Both the position numbers and the translations under genes were made by a program. This document shows, one piece after another, positions 11,270 to 24,000 of a stretch of 64,000 bases of DNA. The notes beneath the pieces are model-generated. The model saw nothing but the letters and a program-made list of their open reading frames with translations. It was not told where the DNA came from and did no database searches. The DNA comes from Euptelea pleiosperma (taxonomy: Eukaryota > Streptophyta > Magnoliopsida > Ranunculales > Eupteleaceae), in the NCBI GenBank assembly GCA_035048495.1, contig CM068552.1, positions 17,298,753 through 17,362,752 on the forward strand, given 5' to 3'. Every line of letters begins with the position of its first letter. Position 1 is the first letter of the stretch.

Positions 11270-11650
11270 ACTTTAAACGAGCCACGTGGCACACTATTAG
11301 AGGCTCTAACTGTATGGATGTTTGCAAACCAAAAATCAGCCTAATCAGTGATTTCTAATTGTCGGATTGAAGTTACTTTCATGGATTGACACGGGCTGGG
11401 CCGCGGGCCGGGCTGCTTGGCCTGTTAAGAATGTATTAATTTTGATTTTTTATTAAATTGGACTCGGGCCGGGCTCAATTGGGCTTATTTAATAATTTTT
11501 GGGTCGGGCTCAGGCCGGGCCCCTGGCCAGGCTGCGGGTTAGGTTCTAGGCTCGGCCCAACATATTCACGGGCTACCCCGGGCCGGGCTCAACTTCGGGC
11601 CGGGTTGCGGGCTTCGGGCCAAATTGCCATGCTTAGCCCTACTCTTTGTA
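11270..11650. repeat. FB1 partial arm and GGGCCGGGC-rich repeat
   Basis: About 11278-11385 matches the FB1 arm (GAGCCACGTGGCACAC, CTGTATGGATGTTT, AAAAATCAGCC). About 11388-11645 is a GC-rich, self-complementary block (GGGCCGGGC words) like that at 10320-10700. Confidence 0.4.
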
Positions 11651-11750
11651 CAGTAGAATAGATTGTCGTGGTTTATTACGTTAAATGCCACCCACCTTTT
11701 ATATGCCCTAAGACATCAACTTTGTGAGAGTACATGTCGCGTTCTTTGGT

Positions 11751-11759
11751 GGCGGGAAA
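11751..11759. promoter_or_regulatory. E2F-like site upstream of the start codon
   Basis: GGCGGGAAA is the complement of the E2F consensus TTTCCCGCC and lies 20 bp upstream of the ATG of the pseudouridine synthase gene. A weak TATA-like TTTATATG lies at about 11698. The sequence match is direct; use by E2F is inference. Confidence 0.4.
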
Positions 11760-11778
11760 AGAGGACAAAGTTTGAAAA

Positions 11779-12045
11779 ATGCAATCAACAACATCAAACA
11801 CACAGCACGAAGAACCCAAGCGCTCCTTCGATTCTCCCTCTGAATCATCCCTAGAAAAGCCCTCAAAGATCGCAAGAACCGAGGATCATCTCAGCGACGA
11901 AGAGGAAGAACAGTCTGAGAATCACCAAATCATGAATCAAAACCCTAGAATTCAAAGATACTTGGTTGCAATCGAGTACATCGGCACTCGATTCTCCGGC
12001 TCGCAGCAACAACCGAATTGCAGAACCGTCGTTGGCGTTCTAGAG
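11779..12045 (+). CDS. Exon 1 of the TruA-family pseudouridine synthase
   Basis: The ATG at 11779 is the first possible start because an in-frame TGA lies at 11773-11775, and A is at -3. The exon encodes 89 codons: a Ser/Glu-rich N-terminus, then [15 protein letters not shown] and RTVVGVLE, the first beta strands of the TruA fold. The donor is GAG|GTAATC, phase 0. Reading on past 12045 gives a stop after 12 codons, as expected of intron. Confidence 0.9.
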
Positions 12046-15000
12046 GTAATCAATCTACTTCCATTTCTCTCTGTCCCGGAGTGACAATCCAGAACTTTTC
12101 ACTGTAGTGCGGGGATTTAGTTACACGTGGAAAGATGACATGGCCATTCCTTACTGTTCTCTGGTTTGGGAGAAATTTTTGAGGCAGCGGTTTTTTTTGG
12201 AGAATTTTTTTGAAGCAGTGGCCAATCACATCACACCAGAAACCCAGAAATGCTTTTGAACAAACCCTGACAAGCTTTGGAAGAGGGGATTGTGGCGTGA
12301 TGTGATTGGCCACAGCTTCACTGCTTCAAAAATTTTCTCAAATTTTGAAGGGGCGAAGCAGTGGCCAATCGCACCGCGCCACAATCCGCTGCTGATGCTT
12401 TAAAACAAACCCATAAATGCTTTTGAAGAGCGGATTGTGGCGCGATGTGATTGGCCACTGCTTCACAAATTTCTACGTGTGTTGTGCCCTTGTCCAACGT
12501 CATGCCTAAGGCTACCACGTGTTATATTTTTCCCATAGCAGCCATTGATTTTTTATTCTAGGGAAAATTAGCTCCAGGGCCATAAGTTTAAACTTACGGC
12601 CCAAAGCAACCACCTCTTCATTATTGAGAAATTGTTTGAAGCAATGGATTTTTTAAGCAGCATAGCAGTGGCCAAGACGCCACAATCTGCTGTTGCTTTC
12701 GTATAAACCCAGAAATACTTTTTGAACAGCAGATTGTGGCGCCATATGATTGGCCACTGCTTCAAAAAATTTCTCTTCATCATTGGGTCCAAAAAAGGCT
12801 GCCTTTTTAGAAATATGGACTTAAAACCCCAATCAGCATATTTTGAGCAACTTCCAAATACTTATTCCTACTTTAACCTCATAGATAGGGACTTAACTTA
12901 CCCTTTTTTTTATTAGGGTAATTTAGTACTGCCCCTCCTTTTGCAAAAGTAATTGGTAGTACACCGGGGGTTGTATGAGCCCCGTGTCACACTCTTAGTG
13001 GACACTGACCGTATGGATGTTTGGCCAATGACTAGGTGGACCTACAAACCCACTAAGCTTACGTCTGTACCTATGAGGGTAAAGTAGGAATACATTTTTT
13101 AAAGTTGCTCAAAATAGGCTCATTGGAGTTTTAAGTCCATATTTCTAAAAAAACAGTCCCTTTTGGGCCCAATAATGAAGAGATGGTTGCCTTGGGCCGT
13201 AAGTGTAAAAGAAACATGTTTCTTTTTGCCACGTGGAAGAGTACTATTGGTGGAAACTTTGCTATATATGGAGATGCTGAGTTGGTGGAATGCGTGGCAC
13301 ATTTGTGTGTGTCATTAGCTGCCATGTGTGAAGAAAACCCCTGCTAGCCCAGTGGAGCATTTTTAAAATGTTTATAATGCTGTTATGAGGCCATTATAAC
13401 GGTAACACTCCGACAACGTTATGTTATTTGGTTGGTCATTGAACCATTGGACAGTTGGGCTGACCGGTTTGTCAGACGGACGGTCCGTCCAGGTTATTAG
13501 GAAAATATAATTAAAAATTGAAATTCTGGGTCTATGATGACCTGGATTGTTTTTGGGACCAGTTCACCGGTTCAGCCAGCCAGTCTGGTTTTGGGTTTAA
13601 AACACCGGCTATAACGGTAGTTAACTTTTATTCAATTGTTATTTTTGTTTAGCTGAAAAGTGAATTTGAAAAAACATAAAAAATTTGACAATTATTTGAC
13701 CCATTATAACAACTGTTATAACCATAGTTGCTAGAAATGTAAATGAGTGTGAAAAACGTTATGTGAAACAAAAATGGGAAACGGCTCCTAAAAATTAAAT
13801 GTTATACAGGAAACGGGAGACGATTAAACTTCAATGAAAACATACACGGAAACTACAATGGAAACGACTTGGAAAACGTTAGTAACCATTTGACTGAGGG
13901 TCCCTACCTCTCTTTTCACCGAAATTCCGCAATCACATTAGGCTAACTTAAGACTTTTTCTATGTCAAAAATTAACCTATAAGGTCATCTTAACCATCCA
14001 ATCTATGTAATATTTGTACGTTTTGTTAATTTAAAATTCATATTTCAATGACCACCAAAATAATGTGATAGATCGTCAATTTATTAATTTATTTTATGTT
14101 TGGCAATGATAAGGAATGATGGGTAAAGTAAACAAGTTGATTTATCACGTGGACGAACCAATGAAGAGAGATATATTAGGTGGAAATCTTAGTCGTAAAT
14201 CTTTTGGTAAGTCCCATCCTAATGTGTACTCATTGGTTCATTGTGTGAGAGAAGGTATTGGGGAAACAAGTTTTCATCTATTTAAGAAAGGGTTTTTGAA
14301 GGGGTTTCCCAAGAAATGGGAAACGGAAACAAGTTTTATGGGAAATGCTAGTTTAAATGAGAAATGAGTTTCCCGATAACTATGGTTATAACGGTAACGC
14401 CCTTTAACTGTCCCTTTTAAACCTTGGTCTAGTGGTTTTAAGTGTCACTTTCAACAACCTTTTCCCCATTTTTATATGGGTTAAATTTCAATTCTTCTTG
14501 CACTCAGTATTTTTGTTTATACTTTGTAGTAACACCAGTTCTCGTGTTTTATGTAGGAGGCTTTTCATAAATTTATTGGCCAACCTGTTTCAATATTCTG
14601 CTCTAGTCGAACTGTAAGCTAAAATTTTGCTCACAACCAAAGCATTTTATAATGACTCATGTTCTTACCTTCTATCCTCTTTAAGCATCGATTTTGGTAT
14701 AATGGTTTGTATAGATCTATATTCCGTCATTGGTGCTCGCTGCTAAGAAGTCGTTCTTCTTTATTCACCGTTCATTATTTCATGGGATATTATTATTTTT
14801 TCCTTATTGGATACAAAGATGGTTGATATTTATGAATATAAGAATGTACAAGAGGGGAAATCATTCCCAATAAGAAAGTGAGAAATACTGTAGTGATTCC
14901 TCACTTAAAGATTAACAAATGGATGAACTTTTCACTATACAAACATGCCTCATCTTCTTCCGGTTGGAAATTGGCTATGAATGAGATGTGTGCCCTTCGT

Positions 15001-18000
15001 CAGAATTAGACTTGGGATACCACACTCTACTAGGAAAGCAGACCGTGGGTTGCAGATGGGTTAACCATCAAATATCATCCATATGGTTTTATTGATTGTC
15101 TGAAGACACGTTGGTCACCAAAGGTTATACACAAACCTTTGGTATGGATTATTTTGAGACTTTTCTCCAATGGCATGGCTTAATTCTGTCCGCGTTTTAT
15201 TATATGTAGCTGTGTGTTGTGTTTGGCCTTTATATCAGTTGGATATAAAGAATGCCTTCCTGCATGGGGACTTGCAAGAAGAGGTTTGTATGGAGCAGCC
15301 ACCTGGGTATTTTTTCCCTAGTAAGTCCTATATGGTTTGCCGACTACGGAAAGCTATCTATGGCTTAAAACAGTCGTCACGTGCTTTTTTTGACAAGTTC
15401 AATACCATTGTGATTCAGTATGGTTTTTAGCTCTTTACTTTTGATCATTTTGTGTTTATTCGTTGGACTGCTTTGGTGCGATTATTCATATTGTGTATGT
15501 GGATGATATTATCATCACTGGGAGTGACAATTGTGGCATTGTTGCCTTGAAGGCTCACCTACAACATCACTTTCATTCTAAAGATTTGGGTCTTGTTCAT
15601 TATTTTCTTGGTATTGAGTTTGCTCGATCCAAGGAAGGTATTACCTTCTCCCAGCGGAGGTATGTGTTGGATCTCTTGTCTTAGACTAAAATGTTGGGCT
15701 CCAAGCCCCTTGATACTCCCATGGACCCTACAACATCACTTTCATACCAAGGATTAAGGTCTTTCTCGTTATTTTCTTAGTATTGAGGTTGCTCAGTCCA
15801 ATGAAGGTATTACCTTCTCTCAGCGAAAGTATCTGTTGGATCTCGTCTTAGACTAATATGTTGGGTTCTAACGCCGTCTGGTTGGGAAGTTGATTTACTT
15901 TACTGTTATTCGTCCAGATATTACCTTTGTTGTTGGGTTAGTCATTCAGTTTATGCACGCTCCATGCTAGCCACACTGGGATGCAGTTTGTCGTATTCTC
16001 TGGTATCTGAAGAGTTCCCCAGGTAAGGACTGTTGTGTTGACCATCCAAGACGTTATCTGTTATTTGATTTTTTGTTGCTGATTGGGCTGGTAGCTATAC
16101 TGATCAAAGGTCCACTTCTGGTTATTGTAACGTTGGTGGTAACTTGGTCTACTGGCTTAGCAAAGAACAAAACGTTGTGGCTTGTTCGAGTGCAGAGGCC
16201 AAACATAGAGCCATGGCTAACATGTGAGCTGTTGTGGGTTTAGTCTCTTCTTTGAGAGATGGGTGTCGATGTCTCTACTCCTATACCCATGTATTGTGAT
16301 AATCAAACGACGACCTTTATTGCTAGTAATCCCGTGTTTCATGAGTGGACGGAGCGTATTGAGGTTGACCGCTATTTTATTTGTGATATGGTCTTGAGCT
16401 AGCATATTGTTACTCCCTACATCAAGTCTGAGAATTACTTGAGCGACATCTTTGTAAGGCTTCATTTGGAAGTTCTTTTCTATCTCTATGTACAAAGCTG
16501 GGCATGTATGATCTGTATGCTCCAGCTTGAGGGGGAGTGTTAGAGTTCTTGTTTTCTTTATTTCTTTATATGTTATGTTTAGTGTGTGGGCCCACAGTTC
16601 ACTTCAGTCTTATTTCTTTAAGTTGGCCTAACACTTTCTTGGAGAATATAAATATAAATACACCAGAGGAGGCTGAACCATACTGGTTCATTTCTCTCTC
16701 TATTCCTTCTTTCTTCTCTCCAAACTCTCATATCTTACATTTGCACAGGAATTATTAGTTTGATGCCATGTAGTTGGTCCGATTTCATATCTAGAACGAA
16801 GATGGAGACATGGTAGTTGATGGCTTAAAGTTCCCTCAAGGACGAGGTTGGTATTTGGGAATATCATGTGTATGGAATGTGGAGATATATATGGACTTTC
16901 TGTAGGTTTCCATGTTGTTCAAAGAGATGAATCTGGTGTCATGCTTGCTGCTTGATGTTGAGCATCGTTTATAAAATGCTATACCTATCGGACTATTGCA
17001 TCTTTCGTTGCTTTTGTTGCTTTTTATGACATTGACAATTCATATGACTTTTTGTCCTATATCAATGTGTATTTGTAACACAAGCGCATTATTGATCTTT
17101 GTCTTTTTCTTATCATTAAGCATGTCCAACTCATTAAACTTTTCAAGGATATGATTTTAGATGTTTACTGATGTAGGATGCAGGTGTGCATGCATTATCA
17201 AATGTTTGCCATGTAGATGTGGAGCGCATAAGCAAAAGGAAGCCTGGTGAAGTGGTATTTTACTTGCCAATTCATCATCTTTTTTCCTTTCGACAGAATA
17301 TAGTATGTTCTAAAGTAGCATATGATGCTGATGAAACTTTAAATTGATGAACATTTAGTGTTTTTCTTTTTCTTATTATCATACAAATGCCATCCCAATT
17401 TCGTTTATTTGGAAATAATAATTGTTGGTACACCTAATATTCATGACTTTGCTTTCTTTTGACATAAGGAGGATTGCTAATGCTTTGTGCGACAAGAAAT
17501 CACCAGTCAAAATAATCATAGCATCACTGCTGAGATTAACAGAATTATTTCGTGTTCTAAGATTGGGTTTGTGAAGGGTCAAATCATCACGGGATGCAGT
17601 ACATGATATCTTTTATTAGTTGTAGAATGTAGGTGTCATTTTTGCCTTTAGAACTTACGTTATTATGGCAATTGTACTTGATTTGTGTGAAATATAGAAA
17701 ATTAGAGGGGTGATTGAATAGTGATCGACACCCCATATCTTTTCTCTCTTTTCTTTATCCTGTTTTCTCTCCTTCTTCATTTGCACCAAGACTATATTAT
17801 CTTTGTAGCAGCAAAGCATTTAGAGATTGGTAAAAGTTTGCCTTTTGTAGGTGCAGGGAATCTGGGCTAGCCACCAATTGTCTTGAGATCCACATTCCCA
17901 AATCGGGTGGTTGAAAATTTTAGCCCCTGCAACAACTACAATGTAAGAAAAAAATTTGGGAGGAAAAACAATGAAAAATAATAGAGGAAATAAAGAAAAT

Positions 18001-21000
18001 AAAGAAAGGAGAAAAGAAGATACCAAGTTTGACGTGGTCCATAGTTGATGCGCTCTGACAACTACGTCCACTGAGTGGCCGATGATTGGGCTAATCCACT
18101 GTGTCAATGAATATTACAATCTCATTGTTTTTATATGCTTTCTCTTTCTCATATAATGTACATAACTCCCTTTTGTTTTTCCGAGAAGATGTTTTTTCGT
18201 CTTTTCCTTATTTCCCTCAAAAATCTCTATTTCTTTCTCTTCGATTCCCTCTTTTATAATGCCTTTTCCATGCCATCATCTAAGCAAATAAGACATGTGA
18301 CTGTATACATAGCAAATGTTATAAGTTTGTTGACATGTTTATACTAAAGGACATATGTCCTTCCTTGGGAATTGAATTATTTGCTTTACAAGATTCTCGT
18401 CTTAGAAGACAATTGTATGTTCTGGTTAGACATGTGCTCTGCGCATTGTATATGCCCAAGTGCTGTTCATGGGGTGGGTTGAGCACTGTTCACTAGCCAA
18501 ATATTGTTGATGGCCGAGGTGAGGTCCAAAAGGCCGAGGAGAGGTGATCCATTGGAGATGAGATCTATATAGCCAAGGTGCACTATTCTGGCGGAGGAGT
18601 ACTGTTCGGGCCAAGAAGATTTCTATGTGGCCGAGGAGTACTGTTCGAGCCGAGACGATGTCTATTTGGCTGAGTATTTTTGGCCAAGACAATGTATGTG
18701 TGGCTGAGGAGTACTATTCGGGTTGAGACCAAGGTTTAAAATTTCGTTTCGGAGAAATGTCTCGGTCAAGTGAAAAATTGAGACAAACTTCGAAACGAAA
18801 CGAAACAAAACATTCAAGAAACAATGAAAAATGGCGAAACAACGAAATTTCTAAAACATTATGAAACATTCCGAAACATTCCCAAAATCATGAAATCATA
18901 TTATTTTATCTGTTATTTTCTTTGGATTGTATCGTAATGTCCCGGCGAAACAAACCGAAACATTATGAAATGAAACATACGAAACATTGCATGTTTCTTT
19001 TCCGTTCTCTTACGAAACGAAACATTCAAAAATTTTAAACCATGGTTGAGACAATGCCTATGTGACCGAGGAGTATTGTAGGGTTAAAATGATGTCTGTG
19101 TGGTTGAGGAGCATTGTTCGGGCCAAGACGATGTCTGTGTGGTAGAGGAGTACTGTTCTAGCCGAGATAAGGTAACTTCAAATGTTCTTCACACTTTAGA
19201 GAAAATTCTCAATATATTCTTGGATCAAATTGATACATGTATGGCTATGATTCGATTGGTCTTTCATGTACCCACACTTTTCTTTTGATATACAAGTTGG
19301 CATCCTCAGGTTTTCTGGTTTAGGTCAATTGGCTGTACAAGTCGTGCGGTCTGATGAGGATGCAAAGTGCAATGCGGCATTTGATCGATCATGATTCATG
19401 TTGGATTTTGGAATTTTTGGAATGGATATAGTAATTATCGATTTCATAACCTAATCGCTCCAAAAGAGAAGTTGTTTCAACATAAATCTGATTAGGAGTT
19501 TCGGCGTTGTAACAAAAATTTTTCATCATCTTTTCCAACGATTGGTTGATTGTTTTGATTCTAGTCATTGTCAAGTTGCTTGTGACAATGCTTTTGATTC
19601 AATTGGAGAAGATTTGAACAAGATGCATCCATCTTTAGAGGGAAAATTGATATTTTTGTTTTTCATTGTAATTGATATGTGAAGACTTGTTTGGGCCTCT
19701 AATGGTTGTTCTTGGATCTAGTTGGCCGAGTAATGGTGGAAGTAGTGTTTTTAAGGGTCATTGCCCAATTTGGTATTGTATCAAGAAATCTAATTATTTC
19801 AGTCCAGTGGAGAACTAGAGAATCTTGGACTAATTATTACCATTTTAAGAGGGTGGTGGTAACTTTCTTCAGTGGTCCTAATTTGTAGGCATGTTCATTG
19901 CAAATAAGTTGAAGATGGGATTCATTGGAAAAGTGAAGGAATCTTTTGTAAAGGATTTAGGGAATGAAAATGAGAAGTGAAAATCTAGTACTGATGTGGT
20001 GGCTTAGAGCTTTATGAAGGCTCGTATAAGTCAAGGGATTTTGTTCTTAAAGAGTTGATTTGGTGGTTGTTGGGAGAGAAATGAGTCCCAAATGAATATA
20101 TTGACATCATTAAGGACATGTATGTGGGAGTGATAGCTAGTGTGAGAACAACTGGTGGTGAGACAAATGAGTTCCTAGTCGCAATGGGTTTACACCGGAG
20201 ATCAGCTTTGAGTTTGTATCTTTTTTGCTTTAGTTATAGATGAACTAACTGCTCATATTCAAGAGGGGGTCCTTGTTCTTAGATATGCGTTTTATACGTA
20301 TATAGTGTATTTTTGGGTTTTATGTAACCCCTAACCCTAATCATCTAATTCAACTTGGTATCAGAGCTATCAATTGAATTCAATCGCCAGACAAGATTGT
20401 TGGATGCTTTACTGTACCGTATGGCTGACGTCATAGGCCATACAAACATGTATCTCGAGGTCGGGACATGTATATTGAGGTTTGTCGGAAACTCCTCCCT
20501 CCAATAGATCTTGATTTTTCAGGAATTTTAGTGATTTTTTGGGAATTTATTTCAAAGTTCTTGATGGTTTTAAGACCATTTTTCCTCTAAAAATCGAAAA
20601 TATTGTTTTTTCAAACCAGTCAGAAATCCTTTCGATCTAGTTGTTTTTGATGGGATTTCTTGTGCATTTCTAGTCCCCTACAATCCTAGGGACACATTGG
20701 ATCCAACCTCATGCAATTCCATAGAGGATTGAAATTGTTCCATCGATTTTTCTCTCCCCTATTACTGTCGGTACCCTTATTTGCACTAATTGACCTGCGA
20801 TTTCTTCAAATAGGGTTTTGTTGGGGTATCTTTTGGTTCGTTTTACCCCCTTCAGGTATTTACTATATGAACATGCCTCATTTGGATGGGTTAATGTCCA
20901 TTTGAAGCGTGTGGGAGGAATTCTACACTTTTTTCTTACCGTTGGTGGCTCTTTGAGCACCATTGGACTATCGGTTGGGCCATATTCTTCCCCAACTTGA

Positions 21001-24000
21001 TCCCCTTACTCTTAGAAAACAGCTCTTATGTTTTTAAGATGTTTCTTTCCATGGATATGCTGCTGCCCTATGTGATCAGGCTATTTTATTATGCTCTTGG
21101 AGGTTTTTATGGATTCTTTCTTATCATCGGTTGCTATGAGTGTTCTTCTTGATCTCCGTATCTCCGTTCTTGCCTATTGATTTGTTTTTGGCACTCCATC
21201 AACTTGGGTCATTATGGAAAATCAGCCACCGCCTCCAGATTAGGGCTGTCAACGAATACTATTCGGATCGAATATAAGCATATCCGAATCCGAAAAAATA
21301 TTGATATCCGAATCCGATTCGATATTTGACGAATATCCTAAATTGATATTCGAATTCGAATCCAATTAACTTATCGGATATCCGATAATATCCGATCCGA
21401 AAATTGGATATGTATAATACATTATTGTATTTACATAATAATAAATATATAAGTAAAATAATTATAAATATTATATTTTTATGTAATAAATATTATTTAA
21501 TATGATATTGATAAGTATTATATGTAATAAATATCATTTATAAATATTAAATATAATTATTAATTAATATATCAGATCGAATATTATCGAATCAAATACA
21601 TCAATATCCGAATCCGTATCCGTATCCGAAAACTATTCAAATATTAAAAATATATCCGACTTCGAATTCGATATCCGAAATATTCGGATAATATCCGTTT
21701 TTTCGAATACGGATTCGAATCGAATTCGAATTTTCGACTATCCATTGACAGCCCTACTCCGGATATTCCCTCATAGTCAGATGTGAGCATGGAAATCCCC
21801 TCCAGTGGAGTTGGAGGGACGATAGTGCATCACTTGGCATACGAGAACCCCAGCTTAAAGATTACCTCAGGGAAATTAGACAATAAGAACTACTTACGGT
21901 GGGCTCAGGCTGCACGGTTGTTTTTTGGAGGATGTGGGGAGCTCGGTCGCACTACAGGGGATACAGTTGAGCCTCCTAAGACCGATCCTTTATATCTACA
22001 GTGGGAGACTGATGATCTTACTGTCATGTCATGGCTCGTCAACTCTATGGAGCCGGATATCAGCCAGAGTTTCTTATTCATGCGCACAACGCAAGAGGTC
22101 TAGGAGATTACATGGAAGACCTATTCCCAGCATCTGAAGCAGACTATCTCCCACTTCAGGCTAGGGGAGAAGTCTCTTGCTCAGTACTATACTTCCCTTC
22201 GCACCTTGTGGCAGTAGCTCGATTATTATTACTCTTCTCAGCCACTTCGCCCAGAGGAGATTGCTCATTGTCAACGACATGTGTAGAAGGGTTGGACATT
22301 TGAGTTCCTTTCTGGACTCAATTCGTTGTATGAGCTCGCTTGTGTCAAGATCTTAAGTAGCCGAGTGGATCTTCCATCTTTCAGTGAGGTATACGCCTAT
22401 ATTCAGAGTGAGGAGAGTCGGCGGATCTCCCTTCAGGATGAGCACCTCATCCCAGAGCGATCAACGCTAGTTGCTTCTCATGCCTACCAGCCTCAACAGT
22501 CTTAGAGAGGTCGATCTTATCAGGCTCCTGCCTCCTCTCCATCCTATGCACCAACTGGTCCTTCTTGGAAATCCTCGACTAAGGAGAGGCTCAAGTGCGA
22601 TTTCTGCGGCAAATTGGGGCATGTGCGTGCCCGATGTTTGAAGTTACATGGTCGTCCTAGCCAGCCAGGGTCTTCTGGTTCTCATATGGCTAGTATGGAT
22701 GCTCCTGTTCTCCCTCAGGGACAGTCTCTACCGAGTTCTTCTACATTGGCTTCACCTGGTGGTATTTCTGTCACAGAGCTTGCGGGCCTTTGTCGATTGC
22801 TTCAGTAGCTGGATGGTCTTTCTGCTTCATCGTCTACTTCCTTTGCTCAGTCAGGTAACACTAGACCTATCCATCATGTGTCCCTTCCATCATCCAATCC
22901 CACTTGGATCATTGATTCAGGGGCTTCGGAACACATAACAGGCATGTCCTCGTTATTTTCCAGTTATTTCATTTGTTCTGGCCGTGATAAGGTGAAGACT
23001 GCCGATGGCACTTTATCTTGTGTTTGGGAAAGGGAATATCCTTCCCTTTCCTACATTGCTTCTTTCATCTGTTTTGCATGTTCCTAGATTTACGTCTAAC
23101 CTACTATCTGTCAGTGCTTTGACTAAGACCCTAAACTGTAGTCTCACTTTCTCCCCTATTTCTTGTCTTTCAGGACCTAGAGACGAGGATGACGATTGGC
23201 ACTGGACATGAAGCTAATGGCCTCTACCTTCTGGATGGACGCCTTCCTGTTCCTGCAGCACTACAGTCTTCTACTAGTAGTAGTAGTAGTAGGATAAACG
23301 TTGTTTTGAGCTGGCATGTCCGTCTGGGGCATGTTTCTTTTCAGTAATTGAAACTCTTATTTCCCACTTTATTTGTTTTTGTTTCGCTTTCTGCTTTACA
23401 CTGTGAGACTTGTGAGCTCTCCAAGCATTGTAGATCGACTTTCCCTTCCAGAGGTAATAGAAGTACTAGTTTTGACATTGTGCATTTTGATGTGTGGGGT
23501 CCTTCCCCAACTACTTCTATTTTTGGCTTCCGCTATTTTGTTTCATTTGTTGATGATCATACTAGGTGCACATGGGTTTATCTCATGAAAACCAAAGATG
23601 AGGTTCATTCCATCTTTCGAGGTTTTCATAAGATGATCCAAACCCAGTATGGTGCTTCCATCAAGGTCCTTCGTATTGACCAGGGTGGAGAATATATGTT
23701 TGTGGGCCTTTAATACTATCTCCTTGACCATGGGATTTGTCACCAAAATTCCTGCAGCTACACCCCTCAACAGAATGGTGTAGTTGAAAGGAAAATGCGA
23801 CATTTGACTGAGGTAGCTCGATCTCTTTTGATTGGCTCACATGTCTCAAAATCCTATTGGTCAGATGTTGTGTTGACGGCTGCCTACTTGACTAACAGAA
23901 TGCCATCTCGCGTGCTCAATTTCCAATCTCCTATTCAGGTCCTTGCTCATGGCTTTCCTCTATTCACTGTTCCTCCTCGCATCTTTGGGAGTGTGTGCTA

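Noticed and set aside
14116..14367. 83-codon open frame
   Set aside because: Lies wholly within the hAT MITE at 13723-14384 and has no similarity.
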